Shown in pieces: positions 52,280 to 63,439 of a DNA stretch of 64,000 nt. Position 1 is the first letter of the stretch. Every line of letters starts with the position of its first letter. This DNA is from Gnetum montanum. Lineage: Eukaryota; Streptophyta; Gnetopsida; Gnetales; Gnetaceae. The notes beneath the pieces are model-generated. The model was not told the DNA's origin and did no database searches. It worked only from the letters and a program-made list of their open reading frames with translations. The translations under genes and the position numbers were made by a program. The stretch lies in NCBI GenBank assembly GCA_015680685.1, contig MNCI01020374.1, positions 367,435-431,434 on the forward strand. Reading direction: 5' to 3'.

Positions 52280-55076
52280 TTGGTGGAGAAGATCAGATAA
52301 TCCTAGGCGATGGTGGCTCTTGAGGTTCTAAGGGACCTTCTTTGGCTTCACATATGTGCAATAGTCAAGGTGACTATAGCTATCTTGTTTCTGCTGCAAG
52401 TTCTAGCAGGAGGCGAAAAGCATCCAATAGTGCTTTCATTTTCTTCTCCTTACTTCTGGGATCATGCATTGTCCACATAGCTTTGTTGCTGTGGGTTGGG
52501 ATGGGCACATCTTAGGGACATGGTATTGCTAGAAACAACTCCTTTGCATTGATGAACTAGGCATCAAATTGTTTGTGTTCATGTTAAATGCTCTAACTAT
52601 ATCCTTAAGCTCCTAGTAGTTACTCATGCTTTTGGCTAGGTTCTTAGCAATTGATCATTGATCTATGAAGCGTGCTCTGAGAACTTCAAGTTTAGCATTT
52701 GCAATTTCAAGCTTTTGCTTGGTGTCTTTATGGTGCTTGAACTTTGCCTCATATAACAAATACAAACTAGGCACTTATTTCTCTAACTTTGACTATAGCC
52801 ATCTGGTAGTTAGCATAGCTAGGTTCACATATCTAAGATTGACCAACTTCATATATTCTAACATTTCTTTTATTTGCAACTTCTTTAATAAAATCTTTGC
52901 TTTATTTTAGGCATTAATCCCATCAACGATGGGTTGTCAAACTTCTCTTCCTTCTTGGAGTTGTTGGAGGGCTTCATGTATTTTTGCCTTTGTCATTTGG
53001 GTGTGCTTCTCATTGACTTCCTTCTACAAGCCAACCTAGTCTTTGTAGTAATCTTTAAATTTTTCAAACTTCAAGGCTTCATTCTTTTAGATGGCAATTT
53101 TGATAGTAGATTTTTGGTGAAAGGCATGAACTTCCTCCATTTACAAATTTTAATTCTCTGCAATCAATCTCCTCAACTTAGTGTTCACCCTGGTAAGCTA
53201 CTCCTATTGTTCATGAATAAATTCTTACATTTGATCCTTCTAGGCATCAACATTGTGCAAGCAATGATTTTCAGCAGTTAGAGTCTCATTCTCTTGGTGC
53301 ATCTGAGCCAAGTGCTTCTGAATTGAGTATGTCTTTTCTTCTACTATGGACTGGTTAAAGATAGCCATTACTGCTTCCTCCTTATCCTTTCTAAATTGTT
53401 CTTGAAGCTATTGGAAAGCTTTATCTCTAGTTGTTGTTGGGCTAAGGATTGTAGAATTAGCAAAGTGGGCATATAATTCAGCAACCTCCATAGCCAAGCA
53501 TTGATTTTGTGCTTGAGCTGTTTCAAGTTGCCCCTCTAGAATGATGCACTTGCCCCTTGCGTTTAGCAACACCAACTAGGTTGTAGTGATGTTTTTTAAA
53601 AAATTGAAGATGTCTAGAATTAGTTGCCTAGTCCCCACTAGTTGATCTAGCAATTCCTCATGCTAGGCTACATTCAGTTTTCCACTGACCATGCTCACAA
53701 ATGTTTGCACATCTCATAGTGCTGATACATCTAGTACAAATGCTGCAAGTGTATTGAGTGCTTTAGCTACATGGTCAGCAACCACTTTAGTAGCTATATC
53801 CTACCCTTGGTGCTTCATCACTAGGATAGTTACCCCTTCACCTTCAATTGCATTGAGAAGGTGGAAACATTCCTAAAGATTTTTGAGAATAAATGATGTT
53901 GTTATAAGGACACCATTACCTCTTGAGCATTGGGATCTAACCTTGTGGGCAACTACATTCATTGGATAGAGAATATTGGCCCACCCCTCTCCATTTGACT
54001 AATTTTTTAAGCCACTTTATTAAGGTGACTCATTGCTGGTCGGTACAAAAATGGATCCACAACACTTGTCCTTGTGCATTGCTCTTGCTCGCTCAAGAGC
54101 TACTCTGAGATTTTGCATAGACACTCAATGGTTGCATAGGTCTTCAACATTATTTCTTGAGTGGGCAGTGGTGGTGGTAGCTACTTCTTTTATTAAGTTA
54201 TTATTGACATCTTTTCCTTCATAATTTTAGACCATAAGGCCAAAGGAGCATGCTTGATTGTGTCATTTGAATAGCAGATGATTCCTATACTTTTGTAGAG
54301 TTTTCAAATAAGGCACAGAAAGGGTAGGGTTTTTTTTCTATGTTTGTTTTTCTTGAAACACCTCTCTATTTCCAAGTAAATGAGTTGTGGAAGGTTCATA
54401 GGAAATTTCCTACTTAGAGTGGTGCATGCCTACGCAGAGAAGGTGGTCACCTTGCTGGGCCTCACCATTGGATTGAGGTGATAAGTCATAATTTTAAAAT
54501 AGATATGCTCTCCTTATGGTCAACCCTGTGGCACCACTGAGTCTACTCCTTTTTGGCCTCAAGATCACCCTTCATTGATAGCTTTGGCCAAGTAGGATAC
54601 TTGAATATCCTTGATCTTGGCTATGGACCCTGGCCTTTAATTATTCCAAAAGAGATATGTCTCTCCCCTGTACCTTTCTCTACTAGATGTGATTACTGGC
54701 CAATAGGATAGGTTTGTAGTTGTGTTTTGACTTCTACTAGAGCTTTTTTTAGAAATGGTGCAAAGTTCATTTCTTGAAGAACTGATTGTTGAATCTCCCA
54801 AGACCTAATGATGTCAAGGCAGGCTTGAATTAAAGTGACTTTAAGCCTTGGTGTAGGTCTAGGCACTTCTCCTTGCTTTAATTTCTCAATGGGCACTTCT
54901 TCTTTTGGAATTTATTGAATAGATTCCACTTCATGCTCCTCACAAAGAGGTCCCGTTGCATGGGTTGCCTCTGGCAGTTCTTGGGCTTGTTCTTGTTGGC
55001 CTCTTCCAGCTTTGGGTTGCTTCTCCCTTGGTTGAGAGGGTTTTCCTTCCTGTGGGCGTTTCAATTTTGGTGCCAT
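52280..55076 (-). pseudogene. Element H ORF3
   Basis: ATG at 55076 begins MAPKLKRPQEGKPSQPRE. A frame 54896-54693 has ACLDIIRSWEIQQSVLQEMN and FAPFLKKALVEVKTQLQT, matching the segment before GEWYLGE in G. Fragments of the conserved domain (YDLSPQSNGEAQQG; the FP.L..L region) lie at 54480-54300. A long Ala/Glu/Leu-rich coiled-coil region follows to 52600. More frameshifted than in G. Length about 2.8 kb. Confidence 0.55.
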
Positions 55077-55396
55077 CTATAATCACAATGAGACCATGGG
55101 ATAGCAATCTTTATATAACTTAAAGCAATTGGGATATCTTTATCTCTTAAGGATAGTTACACTTGGCTAAGTTGTGATTATGGATGATTTAATTATTCCA
55201 ATTATTATTTATTCATGTGCTATTGATAATAATTCATCCCGAAGGTTGTGGAAAAGGCTAACTTTTCAAAAAAATTGATGTTTGTATATTGTTAAGGTTA
55301 TTAACCCTTTGGGGGAGTTAGAAAAATTTTCAAAAAATTTCAGCAATTTTTCATTAGAAACCTTAGGGTTTGCTGCCCCCACAACAAAGAGCTTAC
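55077..55396 (-). other. Candidate leader intron of element H ORF3
   Basis: Donor CCGAAG|GTAAGC at 55396 and acceptor TGATTATAG| at 55077 touching the ATG. Same arrangement as in E and G. Confidence 0.4.
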
Positions 55397-55540
55397 CTTC
55401 GGTAAGTGCAGGATAAAAAAACAGAGTAATTTAGACAAATGGTTGGGAAGTTATGGGCTCTGGAAGGTTTTGGGCTTTGAAAAATTGCAAAACTCCCCAT
55501 GTTTTATGAGGTAAATGTTAAAAATTCCAAAGTGCACAAC

Positions 55541-55622
55541 GATATATATAGGATTTATGCACTACATTGATGAGGCCTCGTTGATGTGGTCAACTACATT
55601 AATGAGGCCTTGTCGATGTAGT
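55541..55622 (-). promoter_or_regulatory. Internal promoter candidate of element H (GAGGCCT array plus TATA)
   Basis: In plus order: CATTGATGAGGCCTC, GTTGATGTGG, CATTAATGAGGCCTT, GTCGATGTAG at 55564-55622. The minus-strand TATA CTATATATATC lies at 55541-55551. Its GAGGCCT and TTGATG words are those of the H LTR and occur in no other array here. Confidence 0.55.
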
Positions 55623-55914
55623 TGTTAATCAGTATAGATGACCATTGGCTTTGGTCAAACTTGCAAAATAAAGCAAATTTTTGAATGAAACTGGGATCAA
55701 ATGAAAGCTGAAAAGGCCAAGAATAGTATGAAAATATAAGAAGAGGGTGTTGGAGCTCACAAATTTGGAAAAATGGAGAAAAAATTGATTTGGGGGATGA
55801 ATGAAATAAAAGGTTAAGGAACATTGAGTGGAATACACAATGGAATATGCGAAAGATAGGATTGTGGCAATGTCAAAGATAAGGTACCTTAACTAACAAA
55901 GGTAAGAGCTATGC

Positions 55915-55975
55915 AAGTGGATCCTCTCCATAGTAGGCTCATGCCCTTGTTTCCCTTGAATAACCTCAACTAAGG
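55915..55975 (-). promoter_or_regulatory. Conserved hairpin block of element H
   Basis: Minus strand: GGTTATTCAAGGGAA, stem GGGC-ATGA-GCCT (55935-55946), ACTATGGAGAGGATCCACTT. Confidence 0.55.
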
Positions 55976-57190
55976 AGTCTGTAGTTGATTAATGATAATG
56001 AAAATTTAAGGACCAACCACAAAGAATCTATCCAAGAATTCAAACAAACTAGACCAAGACATAGAGCATAACATAGAACATGGTAGTGAGGTGAGTTATG
56101 GTAGAATGGATAGATGACAGAGAAAGTGAAATAGAGTTTCAAATTGAGGTCATAAGAAGTCCCTTGTGGAATTCGTGTTTAAAATGACCTAGGAAGATCC
56201 ATACTTAGTCCAAACCAAAATCATCTACTTTCAATGACTTTGCATCGCAACTTGAAGACTGATCTACCCACATGAGACATGAGAGTGCTTCTACAAAACA
56301 ACCACCATTCCATAAGGAGAAGAAAAGAGAGAAGTAGGAAGTGAGAGAGGGCCTTAGTTAGAGGGGACTTTTAGACATAGGTGCATGTCTTTCTAGTCCC
56401 ATAACCAGTGCTTGTAGCCTATTTATTTGTCCAAGGGGTGTGCTTTGAATTCCCATCATTTTTTGAAATGGAAACCACACCATGCAATGACTTATTCGTT
56501 TATTATGTCTAAGGGATGTGCTTTGAACCACATCATGCAAAGACTTTATTTACCTTCCTATTAGTGGTTGAAATGGAATGGTAAGAAGTCCATCAAAAAC
56601 ACTCAAGTGCTCAAGCAAGTAAAAGAGTATGAAGAGTATTGAGTCCCCTTGAAGTCACACCCTTTACAAACCTTTTGAATCTTTCCTAATTCTAGAACTA
56701 CCAAGGTCACTCATTGATTAAAAGTTTCTTTAATGGAAGGGGCCTCAAATTTCCAGAATAAGAAAAATCATAGAGTTTATTGGATGGGTGGATGACATGG
56801 ATTCACTACCTATTCCATGAAAAATAAACTATGTCATAGTCATTAGACATTAGAATTTAAAAATAAAAACCAGACATTGACAATCACAACATTAAGCATA
56901 AACCATCATTAGTAAATAGCAATAGAGGCACTGTGTCCTATGGTAATAAAGCAATTTTATTATAAAAAATGAGGAAATATCACACTTGAACAAAAAAAAA
57001 TACAAAGTAAAATATATAAAAAAGTGTAAAATAATTAAGAAAGGTTCAAAGGTACTAACAATGGTGTAAAATTAGAAAAATTTGAAAATAAAAAATTTGT
57101 AAAATAAATAACTTGTAAAATCAAAAAAATATGGAAAATAAAAAAGTAGAAAAAATTGAGAATCCATATGGATTATTAGCATGGATGGTC
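55976..57190 (-). other. Conserved noncoding region of element H between integrase and hairpin block
   Basis: Contains the GGGTGTGAC block (56643-56667) and CCTCTAACTAAGG (56351-56363, minus), which recurs in C and D. The internal polypurine-like sequence is at 57191-57210. A-rich at 56985-57150. No supported gene. Confidence 0.5.
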
Positions 57191-57299
57191 ATCTCCCCCA
57201 TGACTAAGTTGGAAGGAGATCCAAAAAATGAAACATGGTTGTCCATCTGTTGAGGTGGTAGTTGCATTGGCCTATCTTGGTTTGAGGAAAGGTTTTACT

Positions 57300-58300
57300 T
57301 GTTGGATGTTGATCAACTGATTTTTATTTGGGCTTTTAGACTTGTGGATTAGCATAGCCCCAAAAGGTAAGGTTTGATAAATTATATAAGGTTCCTCTTA
57401 TGATGTTTGAAATTTTTCCCTCTGAGGTACATGTGTGGGATTCCAATAGAGAACCTTATCTCCTGGTCGAAGTTTTACCTTCTTGATTCTGAGGTCATGA
57501 CATTACTTACTGAATGCCTTGTGCATCTCATTCAAAGATAGGGCCACTAGACTTAGGTCAAGATTTAGATCAAAGGTTGTTGAGAGTGTACATAGCTCAG
57601 ATTGAATCAGGAGAATTGGAAGTTTTTCATACACCAACTCATAGGGAGTAGCTAATAGGAAGTTTCCATGTTGAACAGTAAGCCCAAAGGGCATCATTAA
57701 GTTTTGTACTCCAATCTTTCCTCTATTTGCTAATGGTCCATGTTAGTATTTTTGTGATATCTTGGTTGGTTACCTTTGCTTAACCATTGGCTTGGGGTGG
57801 TAGGGTATCGTTAATTAATGTTCAACCCCCAAGCATTGCATTAATTTTCTAAAAGTGGCACCTATGAAATGAGTTCCATTGTCAGAAATTAGTAAATGTG
57901 GCACTCCAAACCTATTTACAATATTTTGTTGTATAAATCTAGCAGTGGTAGATAATGTACAATTAGTAATGGCTACTACCTTTTCCCATTTTGTGCAGTT
58001 GTTGATTGCTACAATAATATATGCCTTTCAATTGGACATTGGTGTGATGGAACCCATGAAGTCAATGGCCCATATGTTAAAAGGTTCTAGTGGTTGAATC
58101 CATTGTTGAGGACCTTCCATGCGAGTAGTCATCCCCCCATCTCATTGATAGCATTCACAAGATTTGACAAATTGGTGGACATCCCTAAAGATTGTAGGCC
58201 AAAAATATCCTACCATCAAGATTTTTATGACCATGCATCTCTTTACATAGTGGCCTTAGCAAGGCCCTTTGTGAGCATCTTGGAAAATGTGTAGTTAAGC
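57300..58300 (-). pseudogene. Element H integrase
   Basis: Reading leftward: zinc-domain relics near 58260-58150. The core has AYIIVAINNCTKWEKV (58030-57985), where the first catalytic Asp (AIDYFTKW in C) is Asn, and then RFGVPHLLISDNGTHF (57915-57870) with the second Asp intact. ATPYELVYEKLPILLIQSEL lies near 57640 and MHKAFSK at 57503. The C-terminal VLYWNP-type segment is near 57450. Frameshifts between parts. Confidence 0.75.
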
Positions 58301-58528
58301 TTCATTAGGGACACATCAATGAATCAAGCCATTTGCACACACCTTATAGAGGTGTCTATTGATTTCCATAAAGTATTTGCCCCAATGAGGAAATTGTTGC
58401 TTCCATTTGAAGTCAAGATCTTATGGCATCTCCTGAGTGAGAAGATAAGTGAGGATACCATTGTACCATGTTGTTTCTATGGATATTTGTTCATTTATTA
58501 CTCTTGTAAAGAGGAGTTCATCTAGAAA

Positions 58529-58990
58529 TTAATTAGAGAGTGGGATCTCCTTCTCTTTATTATCCCATCTTAAGTAAGAGAGATGGTCAACAACTACATT
58601 CTCAGTCCATTTTTGATCTATCATCATGAGATCAAACTCTTGTAAGATCACGAGCCATTGTATGACACGAGGGCTCACCATTGGCTTGTTCATGAGGAAG
58701 CAAATTGCACTATGATCTGTGTGCATAATTACTTTGTAGCTAAGCACATAGTGCCTGAGCTTTTCTAGAGCATACACCACGGCCATTAGTCCTTTTTCCG
58801 TAATGGTATAATTTAACTATGCCCTCATAATGCTTCAGATCACATCGTGGATGCAGTATGGGTGTTTCTTATTGTTCATCTATGTGAGCAATACTTCCAA
58901 GGCATAGTTAGATGCATCCATCATGATGTGGAAGGATTTGGACTAGTCTAGTACTTGTGGGATTGATGTTTCTATGAGTTTCTCTTTTAA
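58529..58990 (-). pseudogene. Element H RNase H
   Basis: A frame from 58786: MAVVYALEKLRHYVLSYKVI, MHTDHSAICFLMNKP, IQWLVILQEFDLMM, NVVVDHLSYLRWDNK. Upstream, ASNYALEVLLT-like residues near 58920-58890 lie in another frame. Standard order for this element group. Confidence 0.75.
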
Positions 58991-59970
58991 CTATTGGAAA
59001 GCATGTTCACATTCCTTTATCTAGATGAAAGATGCATCTTTCTTTGTAAGTTCTACCAATGGTTTTGTGATCTTAGAGAAATTCTCTATGAATCACCAGT
59101 AGTAGCTAGTGTGTCCAAAGAATGACTGAACATCTTTAACTATCGTTGGTTGGCATGTTACTCCTTGGATGACCCTTATCTTCTCTCGGTCTACCTCAAT
59201 TCCTTTTTGTAAAATTTAGTGCCCTAGCATAATGCCTTCTTGGTCCATGAGATGGCTCTTTTTCCAGTTGAGCTGCAAGTTTATTTCAACACCTCCCTTC
59301 AATACTTGCTTAAGGTAGTCCAAAGCTTGCTCAAATATAGCTCCATAGGTCAAACATTCATCCATGAAGACTTGCACACCACTACCGATTTGCTATTGGA
59401 AAATACTAAGGACTAGGCATTGAAATGTTGCAGGGGCATTGCATAGACTGAATGGCATCTTAGAATATGCAAAATTCCCCTAAGGACTTGTGAATGTTAT
59501 CTTGGCCTAATTTTCTAGTACAATATAGATTTGTTTATAGCCACTATAATCATCTAAGAAGCTATGATAACAATGCCCAGATACAATGTCCAACACTTGA
59601 TCCACAAATGGCAATGGAAAATGATCTTTAAATGTTACCATATTCAACAGCTTGAAGTTGATGTAGACCCACCATTTGCCACCTTTCTTTGGCACAATTA
59701 CGAGTTGGCTAACCCACTCACTATCTGCAATGGGATAGATGAACCCTACTTTGAGGAGTTGTTCAATTTCCTCCTTGATGATGTATTTCAATTTGGGGTT
59801 CAATCATCTCTATGGCTACCTTCTAGGCTTCATGGCAAGGTTAGTCTAAATACAATGTTGACATATCCTTGGATCAATTCTTGTTAGCTTAGGATATGAC
59901 CAAGGAAAGGCTATTGGCCATTTGTTAACCACCTTTAATAGCTTTTCTTTTTGTTTGGGAGCAAGTTTAA
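58991..59970 (-). pseudogene. Element H reverse transcriptase
   Basis: Frame 59803-59507: MNPKLKYIIKEEIEQLLKVG, FIYPIADSEWVSQLVIVPKK, GGKWWVYINFKLLNM, KDHFPLPFVDQVLDIVSGH, FLDDYSGYKQIYI. The active site at 59357-59368 reads FMDE, where D has FMDD, so one catalytic Asp is Glu. The connection region and RSFFGHTSYYW-type segment lie near 59110. RT style agrees with the Athila branch. Confidence 0.8.
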
Positions 59971-60189
59971 AATTAATTATGATTTATTTACCATTGTTTA
60001 CAAATGCATATTCCATGCTAGTTGGTAATGTTTTTAGCTCTAGGGGCTCTTTATTAAAGTTATTAGGAATTTTCAACTCTCCCAAACAATTATCATCATC
60101 TTCATCAGAGAGTTGGAAATGAACTTATTCAATTTTGTCCATGCCTTCAACATGAGCACATGTTAGGCTCTCAATTGGTTCTATGCATA

Positions 60190-60240
60190 ATGTGTTGCTA
60201 TCAGAGTTAGCTATCAACCATTGGGTGCCCTCCTATTTTG
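60190..60240 (-). other. Protease-RT linker of element H (GTQWL segment)
   Basis: Minus strand EGTQWLIANSDSNTLCIEP, as in C and D. Confidence 0.5.
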
Positions 60241-60349
60241 TGGCTACTATGTACATACACCCTTGAATATTGATTTCTTGTGCACACTAATTGCATGATT
60301 TAATGTATGTACTTTTGATGGATCAAATCTTTTGCATGTAATTCCACCC

Positions 60350-60780
60350 ATTATCGCTGTATGCAATGCATGGAATACGCTTCTTCTTTATCTTGTCCAA
60401 TTTATTTTCTTTGGATATTTTCAAAGAGAGATCCTTTATGCCCATTCATGTGTCAACCATGCTTAACCAAGCTCTTCCCATAATGATGGGAAATTCACTT
60501 TTGCAATTTTTATTCTTGATCACTAGAAAATTAGCAGGATAGGACCACCCACAAACTATGATCACAATGTCCTCTACTAATCTTAGAGGGATAGTGATGG
60601 ACTAATTTGCCAATTCTAGATGGATGTTGTTCTTCTTGAGAGGTGATAGGTTCCAGGCCTTATACATGTCATGGGAGATGAGATTAACTCCAGAATCAGA
60701 GTCAAGAAAAGCCTTACATGGCTCGTGTCCAATGGTCTACAAGTAAATGAGAGGACTTCCTAGGTTAGATCTTTTCATTG
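60350..60780 (-). pseudogene. Element H aspartic protease region
   Basis: CKAFLDSDSGVNLISHDMYK (60720-60660) has DSD at the triad position. AWNLSPLKKNNIHLEL, DFLVIKNKNCKSEFPIIMGR-like and AYSDNGWNYMQK follow leftward. A stop interrupts ELAN-SITIPLRLVED. Confidence 0.7.
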
Positions 60781-60899
60781 AACGATTGCTAGCCCTAATC
60801 CAGTTAAAAACAACATGAGTTAGGATTATAGTGAGAATTCGAGGTGGAACTTGGTTTGAGGGACACTCAAAAGAATTTGATGTAGAGGATGAGGGTATT

Positions 60900-63287
60900 A
60901 GAGATGTAGGAAGATTAGTCAAACCAGGTTGTGATGGTTAGAAAGGATTGCTAGATCAAAAGAAGGATTTTTTTTTGGATCAATTTTATGAACCACTTGG
61001 TTGGAAAGCTAATTGTGAATGTACAACCCTCGTAGCATTTTGTTGTTACTACTTTGGAGGAATCTCACCCTGCATGGATGGAGCAGGAGGTAACTGGGTT
61101 GAAGGAAAAGGTGTGTGTGCAGACAGATGCAGATGGTGGTATGGATATGGGTTCTACCATCAAGTAGATGGTGAATGTGTTCGGTGATACTCCAGAGGGT
61201 AATAGTGATGCTGAAACAAGGTATGACTTGTAGAACTTCTTAAGGAGATAGGTTGCTGGACATAGTACTCATATAGATTTTGTTGTCTATAAGGGTATTG
61301 CTACATTGGTGGTAGCATTCCCCATGATTATGGCTAATACCATTATTGATATTGTTCATAAGGTTGTGAAGGATATCCACTTGGGTAGTAAGCTTGTTGT
61401 TATTGGTGGAACCGCCTTGGATTGCCTTGAGGATAAGGCATTCATCTAGGTGCTTGCCTACGTGCTAGTCAAGGATTCAATACATACATCCTAGACTCTT
61501 GTAAGTTTGACACTATAGGGAAAAAACCTTCTAGTAACAAATGTCACAATCATTTTCATCATCAGAGTTGATTTCCACAACTTCCTCTATGGATGCAACT
61601 TTGCCCTTACCTCTTTGGTAGGCATGCTTAGCTTTGTTTTTGCCTCTTGCGATTACAGTCACTATTTTGCTCTTTGGATTCTTTAATGATCTTCATGGTA
61701 GTTTGAAATTTTTCATCCAAAGAGTCCCATAATCTATCAACCTTCATTGAAATATTAGAAATGGATTTTTGGATGGGCAAGGTTTTCTTGTTCATCACTT
61801 CATTGAGTGGTGAGTCCTCATCACAAAATCATACCTCTCGTTTTCTAATGGAAGGATCCCTATTATACTCTTTCACACTTTCCATTTTTCATAGCACACC
61901 TTATTCTTTTGCTACCTACTCAATCAGAATTTGGATCTGATGAGCTCTCAATTCAAACAATCTTCCTTGGGCATACACCCCAAGGGTTCTTCTAGTTTTT
62001 GCTCTAAGCCCATCCATGATGTGGTGAAGTTGTTCCCTTTGAGAATAACCATGACCAGGGCATTGGTATAAGAGTGAATAGTATTTACCCATGGTGGCAT
62101 TCAAGGGTTCATGTACTCCTTGTTTCCAACATTGGATTTGCCTTCTCAAATTAGACACTTTAGAGTACATCTGGTATTTATCATTAAATAGCTCTAACAT
62201 GGTACTCCATTAGCAAATGGATTTTGGTTCTAAATCTTGGTACCAACTTTCAACTTTCTTCATGAATGTCCTAGGGAAGACCTTGAGTTTTTTCCATTTA
62301 TTTTCTAAGTTTTTAAAGGCAAAATCATCATGGAAAGCTTGTAGATGTGTCAACGGATCAAAATTATATCCCTCCTCAAATATTGAAATATTATTCATGT
62401 CTAAGCACTTGATCTGGCTATCTTTCCTATGCCTAGTTGGAATTGTAATTGCCTTTGTAATGTTGAGCATACTTTGAGTTGCCAACAAAGGTTCATCATC
62501 ATGACTACATCAATGATGCTGATGATGGTTTTAGCCATCGCTTTGGTTTTGATGGCCTTCATGATCATTGTTATCTTGTTGATCACCTTCATCATGATTA
62601 TTTCAATGATGGCTTCTATAAGAACTTGCAGATGAAGAGGAATGTTCAAAATTGGATGAAGAGGATGGAGAGGAAGGTGGACCGCCAAGTGCCACTATGG
62701 TGCCTACCATCACTTTTTCACTCATTACAACCACCATCCTTAGATCCCTTACTATTGTGATGTTTGCCCATGTTCCTACCTTGGCTGTTGCTTTTTCTTG
62801 AGCCTAATCTATGAATAGTGGATCACAGGTTCAGGGTCACATCCTCGTCATCAATAACAAGGGATGGAGAATCTTCATGTTGAGAACCTTCAAAGGGAGG
62901 ATTGTCATTGTCATCTTGATTTAGTAGGAATAAGAGATTAGTGTAATGTTTCCCCTTTGTAGCCTCATGGAGCTTCTCCTAACATTGATCTCACTTGCGT
63001 TTTGTTTTCGTGGGACAATAGTTTTGAGTGTCATAGCCATTCATAACATATTCTTTGTGAAGATCTGGAATGCCCAACTTCTTAAGAGTTTTAAGTAGCA
63101 TCCTTGGCATAGATTGATCGAGGGGCAAGAAAATGTTTCCCTCCATATCATGCCATCATAGCTATTCATCCTGATGTAGGATGAAGGTGAAGTATGATAT
63201 ATACTCATCTAGATGAGTATATACCACTTTGTACTCTTGGGGGATCGATAGTTTGACATCTTCATGTTTGTGGAAAGAAGATGACAT
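60900..63287 (-). pseudogene. Element H gag
   Basis: ATG at 63287: MSSSFHKHEDVKLSIPQ, then VVYTHLDEYISYFTFILHQD (CAG kept at 63171-63173 where C and F have TAG), then DMEGNIFLPLDQSMPRMLLK. A Asp/His/Gly-rich low-complexity segment covers 62900-62500. The capsid part follows: QIKCLDMNNISIFEEGYNFD (62420-62360), HLQAFHDDFAFKNLENKWKK, then MLELFNDKYQMYSKVSNLRR (62200) and MGKYYSLLYQCPGHGYSQRE. A zinc-knuckle region lies near 61545 and a Pro/Gln-rich tail runs to 60900. It is the most complete gag in the window, with two long clean frames. Confidence 0.8.
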
Positions 63288-63420
63288 TTTGAAAAATGAA
63301 TAAAATTATTAGTGTGCTTAGTAGTTTATATGTCATTCATAGTAATATTGACCTTGAGTTCTTCCAATGATATGAATAATATTCACTAATTCTAGATAGT
63401 GCACATTTCAAAAAACAAAG

Positions 63421-63438
63421 TTCCTAGCAATGGTGCCA
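63421..63438 (-). promoter_or_regulatory. Primer-binding site of element H
   Basis: Minus strand TGGCACCATTGCTAGGAA, one base after the LTR; transition-decayed tRNA-Asp complement. Confidence 0.7.
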
Positions 63439-63439
63439 A

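Noticed and set aside
62429-62760. Plus-strand hydrophobic and His/Asp-rich frames
   Set aside because: Shadows of the low-complexity GAT/CAT-rich segment of element H gag on the minus strand.
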